Assembly: GCA_037445875.1 (NCBI GenBank)
Contig: JBBIJR010000018.1
Span: forward strand, 1-49,847
Source: JBBIJR01 sp037445875
GTDB taxonomy: Bacteria > CLD3 > SB21
Length of the DNA: 49,847 nt
Reading direction: 5' to 3'
A model generated the notes under the pieces. The model had not been told where the DNA came from. It saw nothing but the letters and a program-made list of their open reading frames with translations, and searched no databases. Position 1 is the first letter of the stretch, and every line of letters starts with the position of its first letter. Of this stretch, positions 16,515-24,892 are shown piece by piece. Made by a program: the position numbers and the translations under genes.

Positions 16515-17927
16515 ATGAACAAGCATTGCCGAACATATTGTCGCCCAAAGGTGCCCTGGTGGCTGCTGATGGCCTTATGGCTATTGGGCATGGTCCGTCC
16601 TGTCTTCGGACAGGAGCAGTTTTACAACTATTATGACAAGGGCCTGCAGTATTCCAGGAACGGCGACTGGCTCCGCGCGATTGAAGAGTTCAAGAGCGCC
16701 ATTTCTCTGGAGTTTGAAGACAAGGCGAAGAAGAGAACGTACGGAACGAAATTCATAGGCTACTTCCCCCACCGCGAACTCGGGATCGCCTACTATCGCC
16801 TGGGCGCCCACGAAGAGGCCCGCAGGGAGCTAGAACTGTCACTCGAGTACAAGCGGACTAAAGAGGCCGAAGAGGTGCTGGTGGAGGTGCTTCAGAAGGG
16901 GTCTGCTGGCACCAAGGACATCGGCGAGGTCGTGAAAGAAAAGGAGGCTGAAGCCACCCTGGCCCGCCTCAAGGAGGAAGAGCGGCGGATGAAGGAGGAG
17001 CAGGACCGGCTGGAACGGGAGCGCCAGAAGAAACTGGAGGAAGAGAAGAAGAAGTTGGAAAAGGCGAGCCGGGAGAAGGAGAAGCAGCTGCAGGAGGAAC
17101 TGAAGAAGATCGAAGACGCGAGACTGAAGCTTGAACAAGACCGGCAGAAACTGGAGAAGGAAAAAGAGAAACTGCGCCAGGGCGTAACCGACGGGCTCCT
17201 CCCCGCCGGCGCTCTGACGTACGATCCTGCGAAAGTCACGCAAGTGGGCACACGGCTCTCGATTGCGGTATTGCCGTTTGTCGACAAAGGCAAACGCGAG
17301 CATCTCAGTTCGGCCGCCACGGACAAGATGATCAATCAGCTGGTCAATATGCGCCGCTTCCGTGTCGTCGAGCGGGCCGCCATGGACGCCATTCTCAAGG
17401 AACAGGATTTTAGCATGACGGATTTCGCCGATCAGAACGAGGCGGTCAAGGTCGGTAAACTCCTCGGCTCAGATGCGATCGTCATCGCCAACATCAATTC
17501 GGTGGAGAACTACGGGAGTATTTCGGTGCGCGTGGTGGACACCGAAACGGCGGAGACTATCGCGGCCAAGGACCTCGAGTCGGACCTGACGTACGTGTGG
17601 AACGTCGAGCACACCGTGTCGAAGCTTGCGATCCAGATCTACAATGAAATGCCGCTCGTCGAAGGCTTCGTCGTTCGTGTCGAAGACGATCAGGTATATT
17701 TCGATCTCGGCGTCGGGGAGGGCATACGCAAGGGTACGAAATGCGTGCTGTACCGAGAGGGGGAGGAGATCCGGCGGCCGAAGACGAAAGAAGTACTGGG
17801 TAAGAAGGTGACCCGCCTGGCCGAGGCGGTGGTGGTACAGGTTCAGGAAAGGCTCTCCGTGGCCCGAATGGTCGCCGAATCGGTTGCTGGCAAAGTAGAA
17901 ACAGGTGACAAGATCGTGGTGAAATGA
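16515..17927 (+). CDS. TPR / coiled-coil / CsgG-domain envelope protein
   Basis: A 470-residue exported protein built from distinct parts. A signal peptide (1-32) ends VFG-Q. TPR-like helices (36-125) include YYDKGLQYSRNGDWLRAIEE and a second repeat GIAYYRLGAHEEARREL. A long, very charged coiled coil covers 137-222. A CsgG-type domain (246-378) starts RLSIAVLPFVDKGKREHL and includes RFRVVERAAMDAILKEQ and GSDAIVIANINSVE. A FlgT-C-like beta domain (382-470) ends ETGDKIVVK. CsgG itself forms the outer-membrane curli pore; here the pore-forming hairpins are not evident, so a periplasmic assembly role is more likely. ATG 16515 is preferred over GTG/ATG-type starts upstream because it directly precedes the signal peptide. 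Confidence 0.82.
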   Translation: MNKHCRTYCRPKVPWWLLMALWLLGMVRPVFGQEQFYNYYDKGLQYSRNGDWLRAIEEFKSAISLEFEDKAKKRTYGTKFIGYFPHRELGIAYYRLGAHEEARRELELSLEYKRTKEAEEVLVEVLQKGSAGTKDIGEVVKEKEAEATLARLKEEERRMKEEQDRLERERQKKLEEEKKKLEKASREKEKQLQEELKKIEDARLKLEQDRQKLEKEKEKLRQGVTDGLLPAGALTYDPAKVTQVGTRLSIAVLPFVDKGKREHLSSAATDKMINQLVNMRRFRVVERAAMDAILKEQDFSMTDFADQNEAVKVGKLLGSDAIVIANINSVENYGSISVRVVDTETAETIAAKDLESDLTYVWNVEHTVSKLAIQIYNEMPLVEGFVVRVEDDQVYFDLGVGEGIRKGTKCVLYREGEEIRRPKTKEVLGKKVTRLAEAVVVQVQERLSVARMVAESVAGKVETGDKIVVK

Positions 17928-17958
17928 ACCTTGTAAAACCCAATACAGGGAGGTGGAC

Positions 17959-19116
17959 ATGGAATTGCTTCGATGGATCATGATGGGATTGCTCGTCATC
18001 GCGGGCCACAGAATGCTCGGCGCGCAGATACTCGATTTCAATTTCGTAGGAGCGGGAGCACGGGCGGCCGGCATGGGACAGGCGTTTATCGGCGTGGCCG
18101 ACGACGCCACATCCGTCATCTGGAACCCCGGCGGCCTGACGAAATTGGAGAAGCCGGAGGTATCGTCCGTCATGCGGGTGGACTTCGACGTATGGGATTG
18201 GACCGGCCCGAACGCAAGCTGGGATGACCTTGACGAGGAATTCAGCCACGCCTCCGTGAACTTTGGCAGCTTTGCCTGGCCCTTCGATGTGGGAGAGCAA
18301 CGGCTGGTCGTGGCGGCGGCCTACCAGAGACAGATCGATTTCTTCTCGAACCAGGAAGACGGCGACTACGAATCCCGCGGCGGGATCGTTGCCATTACCC
18401 CTGCAGCGGCGTATCGCATTACACCGTGGCTGTCGGCTGGCGTCGCGGCCAACATCTGGACGGGGTCCCCTGCATTCAAGATCGTGGATAACGGTACCTT
18501 CAAGGGAAACCTGGAGTACTCGGGGTTCAACGTTGTGGCCGGAGCCATGGTAGATCTGGATGGACTGCAGAACAAGGTACCTCTCAAGATCGGTGCGGTA
18601 CTGAGAACACCTTTCGTGCTGAAGGAAAAAGACAAAGGAGATATCGTGGGCCGAGGCGACCGCGATATGCCGCTGATGCTTGGGTTCGGCGCGAGCTACC
18701 GGATCGGAGAGAATCTCACGGTGGCCGCCGACTTCGAGACGCGCCAGTTCGGAAACAGCAAGATCACGCAGGATGGATCCGAGGAGGATCTCAGTCAAAG
18801 CGGCAAGAACCTCGTACAGCTGCGCGCCGGTGCGGAGTACCTGCTTGTGAGCGATTTTGCGGTCATTCCTTTTCGCGCGGGCTTTCAGACGGTACCTACG
18901 CTGTTTGCGGACCAGGAGTGGGACGGATCGCAGTGGGTGCCGACGAACAAACAGGTGGCCGGTACCGGGTTGACGTTCGGTTCGGGTCTGATCTTCGAGC
19001 GGTTCGCGCTGGATGCAGCCTTCATGCGGACTAGCCACGAAACGAAGTTCATCGATACCGGTAAGCGAGAGATTGTCAAGAACGTGTTGATCTTCTCAGG
19101 TATATTCTATTTCTGA
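17959..19116 (+). CDS. PorV/PorQ-like outer-membrane beta-barrel protein
   Basis: A 385-residue exported protein. A signal peptide (about 1-22, ending MLGAQ) is followed by the family hallmark GAGARAAGMGQAFIGVADDATSVIWNPGGL. The body has alternating polar/hydrophobic strands and ends in an aromatic residue (IFSGIFYF), as outer-membrane barrels do. PorV is the shuttle/attachment component of type IX secretion; related FadL-type barrels transport hydrophobic compounds. The start ATG at 17959 follows GGGAGG with a five-base spacer. It lies 31 bases after the CsgG-domain gene and 18 bases before the lipoprotein gene, so the three look like one transcript. Whether it is PorV itself or a paralogue cannot be settled here. 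Confidence 0.82.
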   Translation: MELLRWIMMGLLVIAGHRMLGAQILDFNFVGAGARAAGMGQAFIGVADDATSVIWNPGGLTKLEKPEVSSVMRVDFDVWDWTGPNASWDDLDEEFSHASVNFGSFAWPFDVGEQRLVVAAAYQRQIDFFSNQEDGDYESRGGIVAITPAAAYRITPWLSAGVAANIWTGSPAFKIVDNGTFKGNLEYSGFNVVAGAMVDLDGLQNKVPLKIGAVLRTPFVLKEKDKGDIVGRGDRDMPLMLGFGASYRIGENLTVAADFETRQFGNSKITQDGSEEDLSQSGKNLVQLRAGAEYLLVSDFAVIPFRAGFQTVPTLFADQEWDGSQWVPTNKQVAGTGLTFGSGLIFERFALDAAFMRTSHETKFIDTGKREIVKNVLIFSGIFYF

Positions 19117-19134
19117 AAAAACAGGGAGGAAAAG

Positions 19135-20150
19135 ATGAAACAGCTCATAACACTGTCCATCGTCTTGCTGGCGGTGGGTCTCCTGTACACCGGCTGCGAC
19201 TCGACGACGTCATCGGGCGGCCCAACGACCCGCCGTTCACGCCGTCCAATCCGACGCCGCTGAACGGCGCGACGGGTCTTGACGTGGATACCGTCTTCTT
19301 CGCGTGGACCGCCTCGGATCCCGATGGCGATGATCTCACGCACGGAATAGCCGTTTACCAGGATGCTGCATTGGATACACTGGTAGGAGCGGCGCTGACT
19401 CTCACCTCGCCCTCCGCGTACATAACCGGCCTGTCCTACAGCCACACGTACTACTGGTATGTCTGGGCAATGGACGATCGGGATACGACCGTGGGGCCCG
19501 TGTGGTCGTTCACGACAATGGCGCCACCAATACTGACCCTGATGTCCGAGGACTTTGATGCGCTGGATGTACCCAATTCCAACTGGGTTACCGGGGACCT
19601 GAATGCCACGTCGGGCTTTGACTACTGGGACAATCAGCTTGGTACCGACGGTGCCCGTCTGATCAGCAGTCCCTACAGCCTTTATTGCGCCGATGTGAGC
19701 GACCAGGCGGGACAGTTCTACGATGATGACATGTTCGCGTATTTTGAACGTGCGGCAAGCGCGGGCATTGATCTGACCGGCTACACAAACATCCAACTGA
19801 GCTTCTGGCTGTGGTACGACACGGAGTTCGACTTTGATTTCGTGTCCTTCCAGTACTGGAACGGTTTAGTCTGGGTGGAACCGGTGGGAGGTCGGTTCAC
19901 GGGGACTTCTGGCGGTTGGGTTCAGCAGACAGTGGATTTTTTCGGCAGCGGGATATTGTGGATACGCTGGGTCTTCGTTTCGGACGAATCGGTCACAGAC
20001 GAAGGAGCGTACCTGGACGATATTCTATTGACGGCGCAGCCTACTGGAAGTTCCCAGGGTGATGCCATCATGGTAAACACTACGACGCGGCCGCCATTGG
20101 GGGCGCGAGGATTTACACCGTCTTGTCCCGTGCCAAAGAAATCCTTTTAG
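19135..20150 (+). CDS. FN3-type lipoprotein, split by an apparent frameshift
   Basis: ATG 19135, with GGGAGG upstream, opens a lipoprotein signal (LLAVGLLYTGCDST, candidate Cys21) but this frame stops at 19261-19263. Continuing in the frame one base back gives an uninterrupted product to 20150: a Pro/Asn/Thr linker (NDPPFTPSNPTPLNGATG), an FN3-like domain (FFAWTASDPDGDDLTHGIAV ... HTYYWYVWAMDDRD), then a jelly-roll or anchor-type domain (LISSPYSLYC ... LSFWLWYDTEFDFDFVSFQY ... AYLDDILLTAQP). A missing C in the CCC at 19221-19223 would restore one frame of about 338 residues. The piece beginning at 19284 alone would lack any export signal. The last 25 residues look atypical. Likely a surface lipoprotein of unknown ligand. 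Confidence 0.7.
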
Positions 20151-20169
20151 CAACTGACAAAGGAAGTCG

Positions 20170-20202
20170 GCCCTCCCTTCCCTGGATCGGAGGGCTTTTT
20201 TT
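20170..20202 (+). terminator. intrinsic terminator of the CsgG/PorV/lipoprotein unit
   Basis: GCCCTCC (20170-20176) pairs perfectly with GGAGGGC (20189-20195) across a 12-base loop, followed by seven Ts. It is the clearest Rho-independent terminator in the window. Confidence 0.9.
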
Positions 20203-20209
20203 ATGCCCG

Positions 20210-20239
20210 TTGCGGAAATGCCGTTGATTCCGTATGTTG
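20210..20239 (+). promoter_or_regulatory. promoter of the BatD-like / nadK operon
   Basis: TTG-N20-TATGTTG, an exact consensus match beginning eight bases after the preceding terminator and ending 37 bases before the BatD-like start codon. Confidence 0.65.
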
Positions 20240-20276
20240 CACGCTGATTGCACGAGACGAAAACGGCTCACCCGTC

Positions 20277-21239
20277 ATGTATCGTTGGCTCACGCTCTTT
20301 TTCTACCTGTTGTCCTCCGCATTGCTCCCGGCCCAGGACCGGCCCGCCGTGAACGTCACGGTTGATCGTGACTCCATTTCGATCGGCGAGCGCATGACGT
20401 ACACCGTCACGGTGGAGGCGCCTGAATCCATGACGCTGATCGGCGATCCGACGACCGATTTCCGTGACTTTGAGGTCACGCAGATCAAGCGGTTCGATCC
20501 GGTCGTTGCCGCCGGGCGGCGTACCGACCGTTTCGAGTATACGATCACCACCTTCAATATCGATACGTTCGAGATCCCTGCGCCCGGCGCGTTCGTGTTG
20601 AGCGGAAGGGACACGGTGTCCCTCGTAGGACGGACCGTCACGATTCGCGTCACGAGCGTGCTCGACACGGCCGCGGCGGACATTCGGCCGGAGAAACCCA
20701 TCGTACGTGCCGAGGTCCGGTGGTGGTTGATCGGGCTGCTCTTTGTCCTGCTGCTGCTCGTCGTGGGCGGTTCGCTGTTCTTCGTTGTTTGGTACATCCG
20801 CCGCAGGCGCGCCCTTAACCGGAAGACGGAAAACCTGCGACCGCTCGTCGTTAAGTCTCCGGAGGAGTTGGCCAGGGAGGAACTGGAGGCGCTTCGGGCA
20901 AGAAGGCTGCCCGAGACAGGCCGGATCAAGGAATTCCACGTGGACGTTTCGGCCATTATCCGACAATACATCGAACGACGGTCCGGCGTTATGGCCCTGG
21001 AGATGCCGACGTCGGACCTCGTCGCCGCGTGCCGGCATACCGCACGGCTTGACGAAAACTACATCTCGATGCTGAGGCGGTTCCTCGAGGTCTGTGACCT
21101 GGTCAAGTTCGCCAAGTATCCGTCATCGCCCGGTGAATGCGATGAAGTAATGGAGCATGCGTTCAGCCTGCTTGTTCTGGGAATGAACGTCTCCGCGGCC
21201 GTCGAACGTCGCCTGGAATCATACGGACAGCACCGTTGA
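20277..21239 (+). CDS. BatD-like membrane protein
   Basis: A 320-residue exported protein. A signal peptide (1-20, ending LLPAQ) leads into an Ig-like periplasmic domain (24-140) with strands such as VNVTVDRDSISIGERMTYTV and a second half ending TVTIRVTSV. A single membrane helix (149-173) is followed by RRRR and a cytoplasmic helical domain of about 140 residues. This order resembles BatD/DUF4381-type proteins that accompany MoxR ATPases and VWA proteins, but neither partner is nearby. The gene lies 13 bases upstream of nadK. Role unknown; an oxidative-stress or envelope-quality function is only suggested by the family. Confidence 0.65.
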   Translation: MYRWLTLFFYLLSSALLPAQDRPAVNVTVDRDSISIGERMTYTVTVEAPESMTLIGDPTTDFRDFEVTQIKRFDPVVAAGRRTDRFEYTITTFNIDTFEIPAPGAFVLSGRDTVSLVGRTVTIRVTSVLDTAAADIRPEKPIVRAEVRWWLIGLLFVLLLLVVGGSLFFVVWYIRRRRALNRKTENLRPLVVKSPEELAREELEALRARRLPETGRIKEFHVDVSAIIRQYIERRSGVMALEMPTSDLVAACRHTARLDENYISMLRRFLEVCDLVKFAKYPSSPGECDEVMEHAFSLLVLGMNVSAAVERRLESYGQHR

Positions 21240-21252
21240 AGGAGGAATAGTC

Positions 21253-22125
21253 ATGCGGCTCGGTATCATGGTCAATACGCAAAAGGAAGTGATGCCTTCC
21301 CTGGTGAAGGACTTCCTCCGGGTCCTCATCGACAGCCAGTGCGAGTTCCTCGTCAACGAGGACACCGCTGCGATCGTCGATGACGGTACGCTGCGGGAGC
21401 GGGTCGAATTCGTCCGCCCGGTAGAACTCGTTGCGGCATCGGACTTGATCGTTTCCTTCGGGGGCGACGGGACATTGCTGTCCGTGTCGCGCCTGGTCGG
21501 GCCATCGGAAAAACCCATATTAGGGGTGAATATCGGAAAGCTGGGATTCCTGACCGAAGTCGAACTGACGGAACTGGAATCGGCCATCCGTCGGCTGCGG
21601 CTGGGACAATACGAGGTCGAGGAGCGGATGGTGCTCGAAGCACGGTGCGGAGGCGGGCCGCCCACATACGCGCTCAACGATTTCGTCGTGATCAAGCGTG
21701 AAGTGGGACGCGTACTGCGCGTGACCGCTACGGTGGACAACTATTTTCTGAACACGTACACGTCGGATGGGCTGATCGTGGCAACCCCCACGGGTTCCAC
21801 GGCATACGCCCTGTCCTCCAACGGTCCCATCCTCACCCCGACGCTCGAAGCGATCATCATCAATCCGATCTGTCCGCATACGCTGATGGTGCGTCCACTC
21901 GTGGTAAATTCGGAATCGGAAATCCAACTGCGAGTGGAAAAAGGCTATGACGCCGTGTTGACCGCCGACGGCCGCGAGGAAGGCCGCCTGACCCACGATA
22001 CCGAGGTGTTGATCCGCCGGGCCGGGTACAAGGTCCGCCTCGTTCGCCTTGGGGAGCGAACGTATTTCGACGTGCTCCGTACGAAGCTTCGCTGGGGCGA
22101 GGACGTTCGCAACAAGGGCTACTGA
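21253..22125 (+). CDS. nadK: NAD kinase
   Basis: A 290-residue ATP/polyphosphate-dependent NAD+ kinase that makes NADP+. The motifs are the GGDGT loop (70-74 in LIVSFGGDGTLLSVS), NIGKLGFLTEVEL, the NE/D-type segment ALNDFVVIKRE, and TPTGSTAYALSSNGPILTP followed by NPICPHTLMVRPLVV. Length is normal. It is translated 13 bases after the BatD-like gene with GGAGG upstream, and its last seven bases overlap the end of the convergent CPBP gene. Confidence 0.96.
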   Translation: MRLGIMVNTQKEVMPSLVKDFLRVLIDSQCEFLVNEDTAAIVDDGTLRERVEFVRPVELVAASDLIVSFGGDGTLLSVSRLVGPSEKPILGVNIGKLGFLTEVELTELESAIRRLRLGQYEVEERMVLEARCGGGPPTYALNDFVVIKREVGRVLRVTATVDNYFLNTYTSDGLIVATPTGSTAYALSSNGPILTPTLEAIIINPICPHTLMVRPLVVNSESEIQLRVEKGYDAVLTADGREEGRLTHDTEVLIRRAGYKVRLVRLGERTYFDVLRTKLRWGEDVRNKGY

Positions 22126-23012
22126 GCGCGGCTTGATTTCCGTGCCAGCCCTGCGCCACCCGCGGCCGCGAGTAGTATCCCGAATGCCAGCACCCACGCC
22201 TCGATGCGGCTCTCGTTGCCGTACCACGTCATTCGTTCCTGCCCGAGATTATGCGTTACGATGACCAGCAGGTTGTTGGTCCCGTGGAGCAGGATCGTCG
22301 GTACGATCGAATTCGTCCGCCAGGCCACCCAACCCAGCACGAGGGCTATAAACAGAATCTGAACGCCGCCCCATGGATTCAGATGGATCAGGGCGAAAAC
22401 GAGGCTGGAGATCGATATCGCGCCGGCCGCTGAAAACCGGCCCTCGAGGGCCTGCTGAAACATGCCCCGCAGGAGCATCTCTTCGCATAAACCGGCCGCC
22501 GCTACCGCCGCGAGGACCAGCAGGACGCCGCTGAACACATTACGAATGGTGAATTCCTCCATCATCCGGGCGAGGATGCGATCCGATTTGAGTTCGGGCG
22601 ACAGCGTGCCGATCGTCCGGTCGAGGAACCCGTTGATGGACGGTGCCAGCCAGCGGTCCAGAGCGTCGGTCAGGATGAAAACCCCGACGGCCAACAGGAG
22701 CGTAAATACGATTACGCCTGGGCTCACCGGACGGATACGAAAGGCGAGCACGGCATGCTTGCGGACATGATGCATGTAAAACCAAGCCGGTACGATGAAA
22801 GAAACGGTTCCGGCGAGCAGCCCGGCCTTGGTTATGAGGTCGGTAAACGCAAGCGGGCCAGCCGCCATACCGACCGCTACGCCTGCCACCGCAAAGATTG
22901 TGGTGACCGCGTAGCCGAATCCAACGCCGAAGATCAGCAGGACCACCGAGGCGCCAAGGCTGAATGGGGTCGAATCGTCGGAGCGTGTGTTTTCGGGAAC
23001 GCTATCGGTCAT
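22119..23012 (-). CDS. CPBP-family intramembrane glutamic protease
   Basis: A 297-residue multi-span membrane protein of the CPBP (Rce1/Abi) family. The catalytic motifs are EEMLLRG (Glu177-Glu178, Arg182), FALIHLNPWG (His210), and HGTNN (His243, Asn247). Seven or eight hydrophobic helices are visible. Bacterial members cleave or otherwise act on membrane substrates such as lipoprotein or peptide precursors; some relate to bacteriocin self-immunity. The start ATG at 23012 overlaps the M61 stop as ATGA, so translation is coupled to that peptidase. A longer upstream frame lies inside the M61 gene and is rejected. Confidence 0.88.
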   Translation of the reverse strand: MTDSVPENTRSDDSTPFSLGASVVLLIFGVGFGYAVTTIFAVAGVAVGMAAGPLAFTDLITKAGLLAGTVSFIVPAWFYMHHVRKHAVLAFRIRPVSPGVIVFTLLLAVGVFILTDALDRWLAPSINGFLDRTIGTLSPELKSDRILARMMEEFTIRNVFSGVLLVLAAVAAAGLCEEMLLRGMFQQALEGRFSAAGAISISSLVFALIHLNPWGGVQILFIALVLGWVAWRTNSIVPTILLHGTNNLLVIVTHNLGQERMTWYGNESRIEAWVLAFGILLAAAGGAGLARKSSRAQ

Positions 23013-24808
23013 GGCTGTTTCTCCATCCACCGTCTCCGGAGTTCTACCTGTTCGTCGGATGCGTCGGGCAATTCGCGCACGGAAACTTCGGGGGGCGTGT
23101 GGGAGGTCAATCGGACCGGAAGAGTCACCAGCCGGTCTGAACGTAGCACCGAGATGTGCACGGTATCCCCGGGCAATCGCCGGCCAATCATGTCCATCCA
23201 CGAGCCCGCTTCCACCCCCAGGCCGTCCACCGCAATGATCCGATCGTTGTAGCTCAAGCCGCACTCGAATGCCGGACTGCCGGGAACCACGAATGTGACC
23301 TTCGGCCATCCGTCCGAACTCTCCGTCTCCACACCCAGGTATGGTCGAGGTTCTGCGAGAAGCGGCCTTGTCTCCAGTCCGGCATGGCGAAGGAACCCGT
23401 TGTAGTCCAGCCGGGCGGTGCCGCGAACATAGTCGTCAAAGAAGCCCGTGAACGAGGTCTGCGTAAGGGCTTCGCATGCGCGCTGGAGGGCGTCCGACGG
23501 ATAGCCCCGCCGCTTCTTGTAGTACTCGCTGTAAAGGCGGAGCATCACGTCGTCGAGGGACAACCGGTTCTTGCTGCGGTGGCGAATTTCCAGGTCCAGG
23601 CACATGGCCGTCAATGCTCCGCGGCGGTAATACGTCCGATAGCTCACGTATGGGAAATCGCTGCGGTTCCACGAATCGACGCTGTAATCTTCCAGCGACT
23701 TGTACTCGTTGCCGTGGTTGGCGTTGCACCACGAGATCATCTCCCCGATCTTCCGGTAAAAGTCGCCCTCGCCGTAGAGGCCGGAGCGTTGGAGAATCAG
23801 CCACGGATAATAGGCCGAGATGCCTTCCGCCACGTACAGCGTCTTCACGTACGTTTCATGCTGATAGTCGAACGGCCCGAGCCCTTCCGGGCGCAATCGC
23901 TTCACATTCCATGCATGGTAGAATTCGTGGGCCGACACGCTGAGAAAGTACGCGCGAACGGCTCCTTCGTATGCTCCTTTGGGAGTGGCGATCATGGTAC
24001 TGTATGCGTGTTCGATCCCGCCCCGGCCGCCCGGCACGATATTGAAGAAGAACGTGTACTCGGAAAAAGGCACTTCTCCGAACAGATCGACCGTGGTCTG
24101 GCAGAGCCGATGCAACTCCTCGAGGGACTGCTGCGGATACGCGTTTTCCTTGTCCATGACGACGCGGACCGTTGCGGTCCGACTGCTGTGATCGGTGAGG
24201 ATGAATTGTGAAGACGCCAGATGGCCGAAGCGGGCGGTGCAGTCAAAGAGCGCGTCGAAATCTTCCGCCCGGTACGTTTCGCCCGCTCCCGCGGAGGGGA
24301 GGCTCACGGCGTGCTGCCAGCCGGGAGGTTGGACCAGTCGGACCGTGGACGGCCGATCGAGCTTTCCGTCCGGATACAGGAACAGCACGGCGCCGTTGAA
24401 GTAGGCGTAGCGCCAGTCGGCCCGTGCCTCATAGGGCTCGGACTCGTCACCGTTGGCGAACACCTGATAAGCGATCCGCACGGTGCGTTTGCCGTCCGTC
24501 CACACGCGCCAGCAGCTGGGCTCCGTCTTCTCATGCCGGAGCGCCTGCCCGCCGGCATCGGCCGAGAAGAAGAGGACGTTCCTGGCGGCATTCTCGCGAA
24601 CATACGATCCGGGCGTCCAGACCGGCATGCGGAGGTCGATGTATTTTCCACCGTTGATCGAACGGTCAAGACCGTCCAACTCCATCGTTACGTGGAAGAA
24701 GTGCGAGGAAGGGTTGGGCACGGACACCGTGAACGCGATCGTGAGGTCCGCCCGGAGGGACGGCGTGAGAAGGAAAACCAGAGTGATCGTACGAAGGATG
24801 AGTTGCAT
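23009..24808 (-). CDS. M61-family (glycyl aminopeptidase-like) metallopeptidase with PDZ domain
   Basis: A 599-residue exported peptidase. The signal peptide is 1-20 (TLVFLLTPSLRADL). The N-terminal beta domain includes NGGKYIDLRMPVWTPGSYV. The zinc site HEFYHAWNVKRLRPEGL and the later LYVAEGISAYYP give the HExxH and the third Glu. The C-terminal 110 residues form a PDZ domain (PYLGVETESSDGWPKVTFVV, PGSPAFECGLSYNDRIIAVDG). Family members remove N-terminal Gly or Ala from peptides. The start at 24808 puts the signal peptide at the terminus. It is upstream of and overlaps the CPBP protease gene. A weak promoter-like TTG-N18-TATTGTT precedes it. Confidence 0.92.
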   Translation of the reverse strand: MQLILRTITLVFLLTPSLRADLTIAFTVSVPNPSSHFFHVTMELDGLDRSINGGKYIDLRMPVWTPGSYVRENAARNVLFFSADAGGQALRHEKTEPSCWRVWTDGKRTVRIAYQVFANGDESEPYEARADWRYAYFNGAVLFLYPDGKLDRPSTVRLVQPPGWQHAVSLPSAGAGETYRAEDFDALFDCTARFGHLASSQFILTDHSSRTATVRVVMDKENAYPQQSLEELHRLCQTTVDLFGEVPFSEYTFFFNIVPGGRGGIEHAYSTMIATPKGAYEGAVRAYFLSVSAHEFYHAWNVKRLRPEGLGPFDYQHETYVKTLYVAEGISAYYPWLILQRSGLYGEGDFYRKIGEMISWCNANHGNEYKSLEDYSVDSWNRSDFPYVSYRTYYRRGALTAMCLDLEIRHRSKNRLSLDDVMLRLYSEYYKKRRGYPSDALQRACEALTQTSFTGFFDDYVRGTARLDYNGFLRHAGLETRPLLAEPRPYLGVETESSDGWPKVTFVVPGSPAFECGLSYNDRIIAVDGLGVEAGSWMDMIGRRLPGDTVHISVLRSDRLVTLPVRLTSHTPPEVSVRELPDASDEQVELRRRWMEKQP

Positions 24809-24892
24809 GGCGGTATCCAAAAAGAATGGAACAATAGAGTTTCTTAGTGATTGCCAAAATTCTGAGAAACCGAGCCGGGCAGGCGGCCGTCA

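Noticed and set aside
23013..23309. N-terminal extension of the CPBP protease
   Set aside because: It overlaps the PDZ-coding part of the M61 gene in another frame and lacks any membrane-protein character.
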